DNA from: Neobacillus sp. PS3-34 | GTDB taxonomy: Bacteria; Bacillota; Bacilli; Bacillales; Cytobacillaceae | DNA length: 64,000 nucleotides | Assembly: GCF_030915465.1 (NCBI RefSeq) | Contig: NZ_CP133267.1 | Coordinates: 682,001 to 746,000, forward strand | Direction of reading: 5' to 3' | Shown here: positions 20,430 to 28,931 of the stretch, piece after piece | Layout of the letters: every line of letters starts with the position of its first letter | How positions within the stretch are numbered: position 1 is the first letter of the stretch | The notes under the pieces: generated by a model | The model's database searches: none | Told to the model about the DNA's origin: nothing | The model's input: only the letters and a program-made list of their open reading frames with translations | Made by a program: the position numbers and the translations under genes

Positions 20430-20545
20430 GAATCTTGATGTACCCTCAAGTCTTGATAAATCAAGCTTTCTTGCGTCCTAGTGTTTTCTTGTGATTTGTA
20501 ATATTAAAAATTTGGGCACCAAGCATGGCACCTAATAGCCTTAAA
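20430..20545 (-). repeat. Element-end repeat, copy 2
   Basis: On the minus strand this matches 13520-13612 over about 90 bases and continues in similarity up to the adjoining tRNA-Sec fragment. The conserved frame reads LVPCLVPKF to a stop. It is probably the degenerate 3' end of a tRNA-targeting integrase gene together with the adjoining attachment arm. Confidence 0.5.
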
Positions 20546-20547
20546 AA

Positions 20548-20606
20548 GTTACTGAGCTACAGTTTCCTAAACTGTAGGTCGGAGGTTCGAATCCTCTTTG
20601 GGACGT
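20548..20606 (+). pseudogene. 3' half of tRNA-Arg(CCU)
   Basis: The anticodon stem-loop ACAGT-TTCCTAA-ACTGT (anticodon CCT) is followed by variable loop AGGTC, T-arm GGAGG-TTCGAAT-CCTCT and acceptor end GGGACG. No D-arm or 5' acceptor strand precedes it. The upstream sequence is the element-end repeat. It is therefore a tRNA fragment, most simply another attachment-site copy. Confidence 0.75.
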
Positions 20607-20996
20607 ATAAAACGTGAAAACGCTGATTTAATGCTTTTTAACCCTTGTTTTATGATGGTTGTTAGTTTATAGCTTTAAATTAGCGTTTTTTTGCTGTTTT
20701 TTGGCTATACTGTAGGACTTGATATTTTGTGACTTAAAGACATGCAGACACCAAAATTGGAGGCTAAACCACTTATGGGACTTACTTTTATTTCACAAAG
20801 AGGACAAAACAACTCACACGATGACCGACAGCGTCCTCATGTCCGACAGACACCTGATGGAACTAAAAGTGAAGATCCATTGGTTATAGCGTCTTTTACA
20901 AAAAATAACGCTCTTCCGTTTACTGGAGGGCGTTTTTGTTACTACATTTTTTAGATTTTCAAAGTAGACCAATTTTGCATTAGAAACAAATCTCCC
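20607..20996. other. Unassigned spacer between tRNA fragments
   Basis: These 390 bases lie between the tRNA-Arg and tRNA-Leu pieces. A hairpin-like stretch at about 20907-20935 ends in a T-run and may be a terminator. I see no gene. Confidence 0.4.
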
Positions 20997-21051
20997 ATTG
21001 AAAGGGGCACGATTTTGAGTCGTGCCCGTCTGCCAATTCCGCCACACCGGC
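20997..21051 (-). pseudogene. 5' half of tRNA-Leu(CAA)
   Basis: The minus strand begins GCCGGTGTGGCGGAATTGG, a typical leucine tRNA 5' end, through a D-arm with GGCAGAC to the anticodon stem-loop CACGA-CTCAAAA-TCGTG (anticodon CAA). After the anticodon stem the sequence leaves tRNA-like order: no T-arm GTTCGA and no acceptor complement follow. This is a truncated gene, not a functional tRNA. Confidence 0.75.
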
Positions 21052-21245
21052 ATGATTACTGCCTTTTTTGCCTAATATGTAAATGCTATGTAATTGCTAA
21101 TTGTGTTGTTGTCCACACGATTATTAATTACCTCGTGATAATAATCATACCCGCATAGTATTAGGTGTCAACCAACAAATCATAAATAATTTAACAAAGA
21201 GTTCACCATGAAGATTTGTTTTGATTTGTTTTGATTTATTTATTT

Positions 21246-22046
21246 TTAATAACTTCTTATTTTATTTAAAAGATTAGCAGACAGGTTTAAGCGCATGTGT
21301 CTATGTCGCCACCCTACCCTTATACTTCTTTCTAAAAAGAAATCATTATGTATTTGATGATTAATTATGCTTAGATTGTTACCGTCCCACTCAGCATATT
21401 TTATAGGTGTCTTGAATATTTTTGTTTGCAACGGATCTGAACTGAATATTATATAATTATCTTTGATGTTTATGTTCAAAGGTATACACCTCGAAGCAAC
21501 TGACAGTTTTTCAAAGTACTCCTTTTTAAACTTTTCCTCTCCAATAGTTCCATCCGTGATTTTCCATATCCATTCCTTTTCATGATTATATTTTATTGGC
21601 TCGAAATAAAATAAATCTTGACTTTGTTCATTTTTTTTAATCAGGATATTACAATATTTTTGATATACTTTATATTTATTTGTAGCAGTAGTACTCCATA
21701 TTTCCGTTTGTTTAATCTTTTCCTCAACTGTTGCATAGCCAATAAAATAATAGCTCATCGGGTTTATAAACTTATCAAAGCCAAAAAACAAAATCATATC
21801 ATCTTTTTTTATTTTATTCCTAACATCTCGTCTACATATTCCCCAGGTTACTTTTCCACCATTATCCTTACTTAATTCATAAGCAAGAAATGATGGATCA
21901 TCAGATAAATCAATAAATGGCCAGTTTATAAAATAATCTTCAATAAACTTATTATCATGTTTAAATTCTCTATTATAATGGTTCAACTTATCAAACCGCT
22001 CTTCAAATCTACCTATAATATAAACGACAATATAACAGTCTCGCAT
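21246..22046 (-). CDS. Possible nucleotide-modification-associated (Nmad-like) protein
   Basis: A 266-residue product if started at ATG 22046 (AGGACG site upstream, 11 bases after the preceding gene's stop). The longer start at 22091 would overlap that gene. The motif order CYIVVYIIGRF, then WGICRRDVRNKIKKDDMILF near residue 75, then YYFIGYATVEEKI near 105 resembles Nmad/PUA-like proteins found beside DNA-modification genes. This is from memory and weak. The last 90 residues match nothing I know. It sits in a minus-strand run with a small Myb-like gene and is probably cotranscribed with it. Confidence 0.45.
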   Translation of the reverse strand: MRDCYIVVYIIGRFEERFDKLNHYNREFKHDNKFIEDYFINWPFIDLSDDPSFLAYELSKDNGGKVTWGICRRDVRNKIKKDDMILFFGFDKFINPMSYYFIGYATVEEKIKQTEIWSTTATNKYKVYQKYCNILIKKNEQSQDLFYFEPIKYNHEKEWIWKITDGTIGEEKFKKEYFEKLSVASRCIPLNINIKDNYIIFSSDPLQTKIFKTPIKYAEWDGNNLSIINHQIHNDFFLERSIRVGWRHRHMRLNLSANLLNKIRSY

Positions 22047-22057
22047 AAAGTCACGTC

Positions 22058-22234
22058 CTAAACTGTAAAGTTTAGTGGATTTCGATACCACCCAATCCGT
22101 TGTTCGATTGCACTAAAACTTCTATTAGGCAGCTTATCTTGAATTCTTCTGGCTATTTCAATGTGGCTTTCATTCGGGTATTTTAAAATAGCTTTTAATA
22201 AAATACATTCTTCCTTGTCATTCCATTCTCTCAA
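22058..22234 (-). CDS. Small Myb/SANT-like protein
   Basis: A 58-residue frame opening at TTG 22234 with GGAGG eight bases upstream. It reads LREWNDKEECILLKAILKY near the start, then IARRIQDKLPNRSF and AIEQRIGWY. The spacing of aromatic and hydrophobic residues is that of a single Myb/SANT-type DNA-binding repeat. It ends 11 bases before the start of the Nmad-like gene. It is probably a DNA-binding accessory to the neighbour. Function unknown. Confidence 0.6.
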   Translation of the reverse strand: MREWNDKEECILLKAILKYPNESHIEIARRIQDKLPNRSFSAIEQRIGWYRNPLNFTV

Positions 22235-22282
22235 TTTTTCATCCTCCTTTTAGTTTCGGCTAAAGCTAGACTCTGGTTAAAT

Positions 22283-22513
22283 TTATTTAGGTGAAACACT
22301 GCCACCATTATATAATTTAAATCCATTTGATTTTGGGGTTTTGAATTTTACACATGTATCCTTTGGATTAGACTTGATTGAATGCATTGAACAAATCTTT
22401 TGCTTTGAATAAAAATCGCAATTATTACAAATCCCTTTTCCTATTCCTTTTGTGATTCCTAACATCTCTTTGGCTAACTCCCTACCTGAATCACTTAATC
22501 CTTTTTTACCCAT
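22283..22513 (-). CDS. Small cysteine-rich protein
   Basis: A 76-residue protein with a strong GGAGGGG site. Four cysteines and a histidine (CNNCDFYSKQKICSMHS, then DTCVKF) could bind a metal. The sequence is hydrophilic and lacks a signal peptide. I do not recognise the family. It lies between the PIN-domain gene and the Myb-like gene on the same strand. Confidence 0.55.
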   Translation of the reverse strand: MGKKGLSDSGRELAKEMLGITKGIGKGICNNCDFYSKQKICSMHSIKSNPKDTCVKFKTPKSNGFKLYNGGSVSPK

Positions 22514-22598
22514 ACTCCCCTCCTAAGACCATAAATATATAAGTTCAAACAATATAATGGTGAATTACAAATCAAGGTTTAGTATTCTTAAAGAAATT

Positions 22599-23693
22599 TC
22601 AGCTAAACTCTATATCAATATCTTCAAAGAGGTGCGTCTCAATAATTTCAATTTCTTCGTCACTGTTGATGTTAAAAACAACGTCAATAGCAATTTCCAT
22701 ATTCCAGGTTTCTTCAACCGCCATTACATAATCATTCCAATCGTCATCTACAATTGTGATATCTCTATCCCCTGGTACATCATAATACTCATACTTGGGA
22801 ATAAAATATTGAAAATTAACCCTATAATTTTGATTATAATAAACAAAACTATGGTCCATTCCGATTTGAATGCCATTTAGGATATCAATTTCACCGATAG
22901 GCTCAATTACATTTATAGATACTCCACTTGTCTCTCCCACTATTTCACTTATTTTAGTTTCAAATAGTTTCTCGATCTCAGTTTGGTAACTTTCAGTAAT
23001 ACTCTCCAGCAATTCCATCACATTGTTTTCTAAGTTAGAATTGAACTCTTCAATTCTTGGAAACAGTGGTTGTAAAATTTGTTCGTTTAACTGCTTTAAA
23101 TTTAATACTACTATGAATTTTTCTACATCTATTCCTACCTCCTGTAAATCCTCGATTAAATCTTCAGATAAATAGGCATTATTTCCATCCCTAACTATAT
23201 AATCTGTATCTCCATTTACAAAAATAATCTTGTCATATTCATTGGAAACTTCCTTAAGAAAATTTAAATAAGAACTCCAAATAAGGTTGTCCTTTACCCC
23301 TCCACTTTCTTTACCATTCTTATTTTTGAAAGGTTTTTTTAACTTCATTGCTTTTTGATAAATAAAATCTAAATCTGCTCGATTCTTATCAATTATAATA
23401 ACCTTAAGATCATGTATTTCTTTAGCTAAGCTATCTTCAATTTTCTCCATTTCTACAATATTAAATTTTACATTAACTCCCCTTCGTTCTAATTCTTTTA
23501 AAGCTGCCACAACAGCTTCCATTGCTTCACTTTGTTTTTGGGTAAACTTCCGTATTGATTCATCCAAACAAATTTCTGAAAAAGCCATTTTGTTATAACC
23601 ACTTTTTAAGAAGTCCGTTAATAAAGGTGAATTTATTCTATAATTAGCTGAAATGATTGCGTTAGAATCTAAAAGTATTAAATGCTTATCCAT
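22599..23693 (-). CDS. PIN-domain protein (DUF4935-type)
   Basis: A 364-residue protein. The N-terminal 190 residues have the acidic pattern of a PIN-like nuclease: LLDSNAII (Asp 9), an Asp/Glu-rich middle (CLDESIRK), GVKDNLIW (about 136) and FVNGDTDYI (about 160). The C-terminal 170 residues are acidic and unrelated to anything I know. PIN domains are metal-dependent RNases and DUF4935-type members occur in toxin or defence loci. No antitoxin-like partner is adjacent, although the small Cys-rich gene downstream is a candidate. Confidence 0.65.
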   Translation of the reverse strand: MDKHLILLDSNAIISANYRINSPLLTDFLKSGYNKMAFSEICLDESIRKFTQKQSEAMEAVVAALKELERRGVNVKFNIVEMEKIEDSLAKEIHDLKVIIIDKNRADLDFIYQKAMKLKKPFKNKNGKESGGVKDNLIWSSYLNFLKEVSNEYDKIIFVNGDTDYIVRDGNNAYLSEDLIEDLQEVGIDVEKFIVVLNLKQLNEQILQPLFPRIEEFNSNLENNVMELLESITESYQTEIEKLFETKISEIVGETSGVSINVIEPIGEIDILNGIQIGMDHSFVYYNQNYRVNFQYFIPKYEYYDVPGDRDITIVDDDWNDYVMAVEETWNMEIAIDVVFNINSDEEIEIIETHLFEDIDIEFS

Positions 23694-23790
23694 TTTTACC
23701 CCACACTTCTAAAAAACATGTTTTTTTCGGACTACCATTCTTCATAAATTATAACTCTAAATCCCATAAATCATAGAAATTGCATAACTT

Positions 23791-24741
23791 TTATTCAACT
23801 AATCTGATCTTCCCACTTCTAGCATCTCTTGTAATTCTTTTTTTCTCATTTTCTATTTTAAACCATAACTCATCGTACATTCCGGGTTGTAAGAATTCAC
23901 ATACAATCCTTTCCGCTCTGGATAAATCCGCCTGTCTATCATTGCGTAAAGAATGATCAATTGATTCTATCTTAGGTAATGGTGTTCTAATAATGTGAGG
24001 TTTCTTCTTTTTTAATGCTTCAAAATAAGTTCCTTTTGCAGCAAGGTGAAAACCTCGACCACCGAATTTTACATAAGGATATTGTGTTTTACCATCCTTT
24101 CCAATATGTATCCCTTCATAACTGAGTTTGTTATCTTTATGAAGCTTTTTAAATGCATAAGCTTTCATTCTATAATAATTATCTAACATTACTTCAAAGT
24201 ACTCTTGACAAGCTGGTGAAAAGTCTGAGTAATTAAACTTGAGATTATCCCGATACGCCTTAGCTTGTTTATTAATAACCCACAAGGCCTTTGATAATTG
24301 CTCAATTTTATTTTCTTCTGGTGTTACGGTAACTTTTTCACCATCTTCTGATATGTATCCGATTATGTATTTGTCGTTATTAAAATAATCTTCCTCTTCT
24401 TCCCAATCATCATCGTCCTCTTCGAAAAATTGGTCAAATGGTTCCTCCTTCTCATTTTCTGCCATAAGCATCGTAATTTCTTTTACTTTTTCCGCTTCAA
24501 ACAAATAATCGGTGGCATCAAGATATCCATCGGTTATATTTCCATTAACATCGACAGTAATTGTTATTCCTGGTCTATTTATGTGTTGGTATAAATATCT
24601 GACCGCCTTCTTATTATCGTCGTCAACCCGTAATAAATTATAGTTTTTTCGCAGCCATTCCAGGTATGGTTTATTTTCTTCAACCATCGCCCATTTACTT
24701 TTTGCAATAGTTATCTTTAAAGGATCAATTTCATTATTCAT
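23791..24741 (-). CDS. Protein with YkyB-like C-terminal region
   Basis: A 316-residue protein with a very acidic stretch around residues 95-120 (Asp/Glu-rich). From residue 145 it shows LSKALWVINKQAK, then FKKLHKDNKLSYEGIHIG, VKFGGRGFHL and DRQADLSRAERIVCEFL. This follows the order of motifs I recall for the YkyB family of Bacillus (LSKA..NRHAK, KL.KEGK, SL.KAK.LL). YkyB function is unknown. The N-terminal half looks unrelated. It is alone upstream of the PIN gene with a 97-base gap. Confidence 0.45.
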   Translation of the reverse strand: MNNEIDPLKITIAKSKWAMVEENKPYLEWLRKNYNLLRVDDDNKKAVRYLYQHINRPGITITVDVNGNITDGYLDATDYLFEAEKVKEITMLMAENEKEEPFDQFFEEDDDDWEEEEDYFNNDKYIIGYISEDGEKVTVTPEENKIEQLSKALWVINKQAKAYRDNLKFNYSDFSPACQEYFEVMLDNYYRMKAYAFKKLHKDNKLSYEGIHIGKDGKTQYPYVKFGGRGFHLAAKGTYFEALKKKKPHIIRTPLPKIESIDHSLRNDRQADLSRAERIVCEFLQPGMYDELWFKIENEKKRITRDARSGKIRLVE

Positions 24742-24855
24742 TCCTCCAACCTCCCAAGAAAATTACTAGATTTATATTACCAAAATAAGTATGCTATTTA
24801 TATGTTTTTCCAATTTTATGCTGATATTTTATTTTATTTTATTTATTACTATACT

Positions 24856-25164
24856 TCACAAGCCCAAGAGGTATATCTCATAATAAATTGACGGAACCCT
24901 TAAGATTCCATCCTTAAATTTCTTTCGTATTCCAGTGCATAAATGACGGCAGCGCAGTAATCCAGCTTTTGTTAAGTTTCTATATTTAGACCTGCACATT
25001 ATTGGTTCAATATAAGTAACCCTATTATCCTTTAAAAACGACCTCAACTGCCTGTATAGTTCCATCCAGTCAGCCGGCGGCATATACCCCTTAAGCCCGG
25101 CTGGTTTACCGTCTATAAAGATCAGAAGGAGCCCGAACCCACCTTTTCTAAGTCCGGGAATCAT
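24856..25164 (-). pseudogene. ATP-dependent DNA ligase, C-terminal fragment 1
   Basis: The 102-residue frame opens inside a domain: GLRKGGFGLLLIFIDGKPAG, YMPPADWMELYRQLR, then FIEP-like TYIEPIMCRSKYRNLTKAG. This is the C-terminal OB-fold of the small Bacillus ATP-dependent DNA ligases. The catalytic N-terminal domain with its KxDG motif is absent, and the last 25 residues (CRHLCTGIRKKFKDG before ILRVPS) look like an internal insertion. A second fragment of the same region lies at 28.93-29.09 kb. Confidence 0.65.
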
Positions 25165-25235
25165 TACACAACTTCATATTTGAAGTAAAAATGGAGCGTG
25201 ACATGTTAGCAGGGATAGAACAATAAGAAAGGTGT

Positions 25236-25417
25236 GAAAGGGCCAAGGCACAGGGTAAGCACATGGGGCGTATAGGGCTGAGAAAGATGTTAAGAAGGCT
25301 TTGAAGCTGTATGCCGAACGTGAATCAAACGGATTGGGCATAAATAATATTGTGAAAATGACGGGGGATCCCCGATGTACAATTTACGCTAAAGCTAAGG
25401 AACAAGGTTTAAATTAG
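25236..25417 (+). pseudogene. Serine recombinase C-terminal remnant
   Basis: The first frame reads ERAKAQGKHMGRIGLRK and a second, one base out of register, reads KDVKKALKLYAERESNG, NNIVKMTG and TIYAKAKEQGLN before the stop. This is the linker and helix-turn-helix end of a resolvase/invertase-type serine recombinase. The catalytic domain is missing and one frameshift is present, so it is a relic. Confidence 0.75.
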
Positions 25418-25545
25418 ACTACAACTGTAGCAAATTAAGAGCTTGGATATAAATCTAAGCTCTATTGTTTATCCAAGTTTTTATTGATTTTTTACTAAAA
25501 TAATTGAAAATGAAACTATAAGGAAAATATTGGAGGGGAGCTAAT

Positions 25546-25968
25546 TTGAAAAATTTGCTTAAAAATACTTTTACTCTAATTTGCATAATGGGACCGTCAT
25601 TATATTTCGGTTATTTTGGTAAGCCTACAGAAATGGGATTAGCAATAGCAGCTGGTGCCATAGCCGTTATATTTCTAAATCCGGACAAATTTCAGAGCTT
25701 TAGTGCAGCCAGTGTTCAAGCTGAACTTAGAAAGACAGTAGAGGAAGCTTATGCTAGTATTGAACAAATTAAGGAAATAGCTACCCCCTCTATTTGGACA
25801 TCCATTACTAATTTAACATTTCAAGGTAGATTCGGAGGAATACCGGAACAAGAAATGGAAAACTATAAAAAACACATAGAAAAGCTAATTCAGGGCGCAG
25901 GGACAGGTTCACTGTCCCATGGGATCGGAGGACGCACCCGAAATACAGAATTTGTTAATTCCCCTTAA
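25546..25968 (+). CDS. Small membrane-anchored protein, C-terminus replaced by a repeat
   Basis: It starts at TTG 25546 after a strong GGAGGGG site and encodes 140 residues. Residues 5-50 are hydrophobic (about two membrane spans). Residues 55-105 are helical and charged (VQAELRKTVEEAYASIEQIKE). The last 25 residues lie inside repeat copy A (from 25891), so the native C-terminus has probably been replaced by insertion. Function unknown. Confidence 0.6.
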   Translation: MKNLLKNTFTLICIMGPSLYFGYFGKPTEMGLAIAAGAIAVIFLNPDKFQSFSAASVQAELRKTVEEAYASIEQIKEIATPSIWTSITNLTFQGRFGGIPEQEMENYKKHIEKLIQGAGTGSLSHGIGGRTRNTEFVNSP

Positions 25969-26387
25969 TAGTGCAGGTAAAGTCTCAGCCAAAATGGGAT
26001 ATTTGGTATACATTGAAGCAAAGATGTGAAATTATATAAATTAATTCAGGCCAATGCACACCCCGTTTCAATAATGTCCATTCTCTCCCGCTAGATGCAG
26101 CTTTCCGGACCTATTTACGCATCTTCATAAAAAAATGATTCCCTGCATCTCTCTGGCAGAATTAAACTACTTTGCTTATAATATTGCTGTCCCCAGATAG
26201 AAAAGACAAAAAGGTTTCCACATTCATAGCATTTTACAATAAGGTCTGCAGAGCCCGAGCCTTTAATGCCTCTTCCAACCAGCTTTTCGTTACTGGACCG
26301 CCGATTCATCTACTGACTCTCTTTCTTCTCAACACCACTATCCCTGCAGAAATAAATTTGGGACGAGGTACCTGTCCCTTCGTCCCT
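25891..26387. repeat. 500-bp inverted-end element, copy A
   Basis: It begins CAGGGCGCAGGGACAGGTTC and ends with the near-complement (GGTACCTGTCCCTTCGTCCC), giving imperfect terminal inverted repeats of about 25 bp. Two further copies follow at 26.57 and 27.73 kb. The minus strand carries a decayed frame with KCYECGNLFVF and LPERCRE, resembling a zinc-ribbon of the CxxCG...RC type. It lacks a transposase and is best described as a MITE-like element. Confidence 0.7.
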
Positions 26388-26538
26388 ATTTATTTCTAAA
26401 GAACACCCCAGATAATTAACAGCTTGCATTGTATACCTCTTTATGGTTGGGAAGTCTCCCCAGCACTACTTATTTTTCTTCTATGGTATAAATATGACTT
26501 ACCTTATAATAATCTTCTTTAAATCCTAAGCATAAAAA

Positions 26539-26559
26539 TAGTGGGCTTTTAGCCCACTC
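26539..26559. terminator. Terminator-like hairpin
   Basis: AGTGGGCT and AGCCCACT form an 8-bp perfect stem with a three-base loop between repeat copies A and B, followed by an A-rich stretch. No gene that it would serve is evident. Confidence 0.4.
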
Positions 26560-26571
26560 AAAAAACACAAT

Positions 26572-27064
26572 CAGGACGTAGGGACAGGTTCACTGTCCTG
26601 GTTCAAAGGACGCAACCGAAACTTAGAATTTATTAGCGTCCATAATAGAGCAAGTAAAGTCTCATCCAAACAGAGGGATTTATTCTGCATTGAAGTAAAA
26701 ATGCGCAATTATATAATTAATTCAGGCCAATGCACACACCAATTCAATAATGGCCATTCTTTCACGCTAGATGCAGCTTTCCGGCCTATTTACTCATCTT
26801 CATAAAAAAATGATTCCCAGCATCTCTCTGGCAGAATTAAAACATTCCTGTTTCCAAGATTGAAAAGACAAAAAGGTTCCACATTCATAGCATTTATAAT
26901 AAGGTCTGCTGAGTCCGAGCATTTTAATGCCTCTTCCAGCCAGCTTTTCGTTACTGGACCGCCGATTCATCTTCATCTACTGGATCTCTTTCTTCTCAAC
27001 ACAGTGACAAACCAACTTTCCCTACAAAATAAATATGGGATGAGGTACCTGTCCCTTCGTCCCT
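26572..27064. repeat. 500-bp inverted-end element, copy B
   Basis: The same ends as copy A (CAGGACGTAGGGACAGGTTC at the left, GGTACCTGTCCCTTCGTCCC at the right), same internal order, slightly diverged. The internal zinc-ribbon-like frame (KCYECGTFLSF) is again broken. Confidence 0.7.
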
Positions 27065-27308
27065 CAAATGAAACATTGTAACAGTTGAATCTGAGACAGT
27101 CTTTTTTCCCTTCATGCACAGTAGGCAGCAAACCTCACGGCAGTGACCTTATGCTTCCTTAGTGGTTTATCAATGTGTACCCCCAAAGTGCACTTTCACC
27201 ACCTAGATAGATGCCATGACTGGCACACAAGAAAAAGACCACAAAAATTGTGGTCTTTGCTACCTTTGTGTGATTGTCAAAATTTGAACTTAACATTATG
27301 TATCGATA
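27065..27308. other. Spacer with terminator
   Basis: Apart from the terminator at 27234-27258 for the small zinc-protein gene, I see nothing in this stretch. Confidence 0.4.
27234..27258 (-). terminator. Terminator of the 30-residue zinc-protein gene
   Basis: AAAGACCAC pairs perfectly with GTGGTCTTT, and the minus strand continues with a T-rich tract. It lies 50 bases after the stop at 27309. Confidence 0.8.
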
Positions 27309-27401
27309 TTACGCCTCATTCTCGGCACAATCTTCACACATATCCATGTATGTTACTGCGCTTTCACGAACTTTTTTTCCACAAATATCACAAATAATCA
27401 T
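27309..27401 (-). CDS. 30-residue CxxC-CxxC zinc-finger-like protein
   Basis: A 30-codon gene with an excellent AAAGGAGGG site seven bases before ATG 27401 and its own terminator. It contains CDICGKK near the start and MCEDCAENEA at the end, two CxxC pairs fit to bind one zinc. Many Bacillaceae carry such minimal zinc-ribbon proteins of unknown role. The complete expression signals make it more convincing than its length suggests. Confidence 0.65.
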   Translation of the reverse strand: MIICDICGKKVRESAVTYMDMCEDCAENEA

Positions 27402-27485
27402 TTTTCATCCCTCCTTTATTTAAAGAAATTTAACTTATAATTAAAAAGAACAAGGAACTTTTTAATGAGTTATAGATTATTTGTC

Positions 27486-27690
27486 TTAAACTTTATGTAT
27501 TTGAACTATTGTACCATATAAAGATTTTTTAAAGAATATTTTAATCCCGTAACAAGGTCCAATTGGGGTAGATAGTTCAGGATCAAGGTCAACTGAAAAT
27601 TCAAACCTTGGTTCACCAAATTCAATGGCTAATCATTGGTTTACCGTTAACTTTATACTCAACAGTCCAAACCTTTGTAAGTGTGTCAAA
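27486..27690 (-). pseudogene. Decayed coding remnant, family unknown
   Basis: Minus-strand frames read TVEYKVNGKPM and then, one base out of register, IEFGEPRFEFSVDLDPELS to a stop at 27486. The amino-acid texture is protein-like but there is no start or ribosome site. It lies between the small zinc-protein gene and repeat copy C. Confidence 0.35.
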
Positions 27691-27725
27691 TTGACAATTT
27701 GACTTTTTGTTATGTCTATATCTGT

Positions 27726-28237
27726 CAGGACGCAGGGACAGGTTCACTGTCCCATGAATTCGGAGGACGCACCTGAAAAATAGAATTGATTAGCGTTATA
27801 ATAAATTCTCCTTAATAGAGCAGGTAAAGTCTCAGCCAAACAGGGGATTTGTTCTGCATTGAAGCATAGATGCGCAATTATATAATTAATACTGGCCAAT
27901 GCAAACCCCTTTTCAATAATGGCTTTTTTTCCCGCTAGATGCAGCTTTCCGAAACCTATTTACTACTTCATAATAAAATGACTACCGGCATCTCTCTGGC
28001 AGAATTAAACTATTTTGCTTATAATGTTGCTGTTCCCAGATAGAAAAGACAATAAGGTTTCAATTTTTATAGCATTTTATAATAAGGTCTGCCGTGCCCG
28101 AGCCTTAAGGTCCTCTCCACCCAGCTTTCAATACTGGACCACCTATTCATCTACAGGCTCTCTTTTTCTCACACAGTGACAAACCCACTTTCCCTGCAAA
28201 AATAAATATGGGACGAGGTTCCTGTCCCTTCGCACCT
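27726..28237. repeat. 500-bp inverted-end element, copy C
   Basis: The third copy, about 512 bp, has the same left end (CAGGACGCAGGGACAGGTTC). Its right end is diverged (CCTGTCCCTTCGCACC). The internal frame is more decayed than in A and B, suggesting it is the oldest insertion or is under no constraint. Confidence 0.65.
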
Positions 28238-28468
28238 AAACCTCATCATGCACCTGTGAATTTCTACTTATTTTCTCCACTTTCTTAACTGAAGCCATTT
28301 TTTATTCGCTCCTCTGCAATATTAGGGTCATCTTTTTAAAAATATTACATACCAATTTAGCATGTTTGTATGGGAATTTAACAGCTAACAACGGTTAACA
28401 ACCGAGACAGATTAAATGCTTTCAAAAAAAAGAAAGAACTTAGTTTGATTCCAAGCTCTTTCTAATTA
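28238..28468. other. Spacer with terminator for the downstream-read gene
   Basis: It contains an imperfect hairpin at about 28430-28465 (AGAAAGA ... TCTTTCT arms) followed on the minus strand by a long T-run, a fit terminator for the 28469-28885 gene. Nothing else is supported. Confidence 0.45.
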
Positions 28469-28885
28469 TTAATTACACCTACATCTGCTAAGACCATAAC
28501 TGTTGTTAAAAGGTACACCACAAGATGGGCAGACTTTCTTTGATTTATCATTAAAATCTCTATTTAACAAAAATGGCTTTTTTTGTTCTCGGAGTTTCAT
28601 ATCTTGTTGTATTAGTCTTGTTCTCATCACTTCTTCTTGCTGTTTCACCAAAAGTGCTCTTTGCCTCTCAAGCCCCGAATCCTTAATTGAATTTTTTGAC
28701 TTTTCGTAAATATATTTCCTAAGGCCAGGTAAGGTATTCTCTATTTTTTTGATTTGTTTTTTGATTTGCCCTTTATCGCCTTTTTTTGTTGCTGCTTGAA
28801 TCTGTCTTAACTCTTTTTTTAATTGTTTAAGTTGGTTTTCCAAATTTGTCAACTTCCCTTTAGCGTCACTCAAGCTCATCTTCAT
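28469..28885 (-). CDS. Coiled-coil protein with C-terminal zinc ribbon
   Basis: About 138 residues from ATG 28885, which has GAGGAG ten bases upstream (a longer TTG start at 28903 would place that site inside the gene). Residues 1-105 form a Lys/Gln/Glu-rich coiled coil. The end carries VCPSCGVPFNNSYG then CRCN, a likely four-Cys metal site. I do not know the family. It is the last gene before the tRNA-Sec end of the island. Confidence 0.6.
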   Translation of the reverse strand: MKMSLSDAKGKLTNLENQLKQLKKELRQIQAATKKGDKGQIKKQIKKIENTLPGLRKYIYEKSKNSIKDSGLERQRALLVKQQEEVMRTRLIQQDMKLREQKKPFLLNRDFNDKSKKVCPSCGVPFNNSYGLSRCRCN

Positions 28886-28931
28886 AATCCAGCTACTCCT
28901 CAAAATTTATCTAACTTGGTTAAGGAATATC

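Noticed and set aside
20742..20954. 70-codon frame on the plus strand
   Set aside because: It crosses a terminator-like hairpin, has no ribosome site and lies between tRNA fragments.
20997..21051. Functional tRNA-Leu(CAA)
   Set aside because: No T-arm or 3' acceptor strand follows the anticodon arm. Only the 5' half is present.
26115..26309. 64-codon frame with a CYECG motif as an intact gene
   Set aside because: It lies inside repeat copy A, has no ribosome site, and is broken in copies B and C, so I treat it as a relic within the element.
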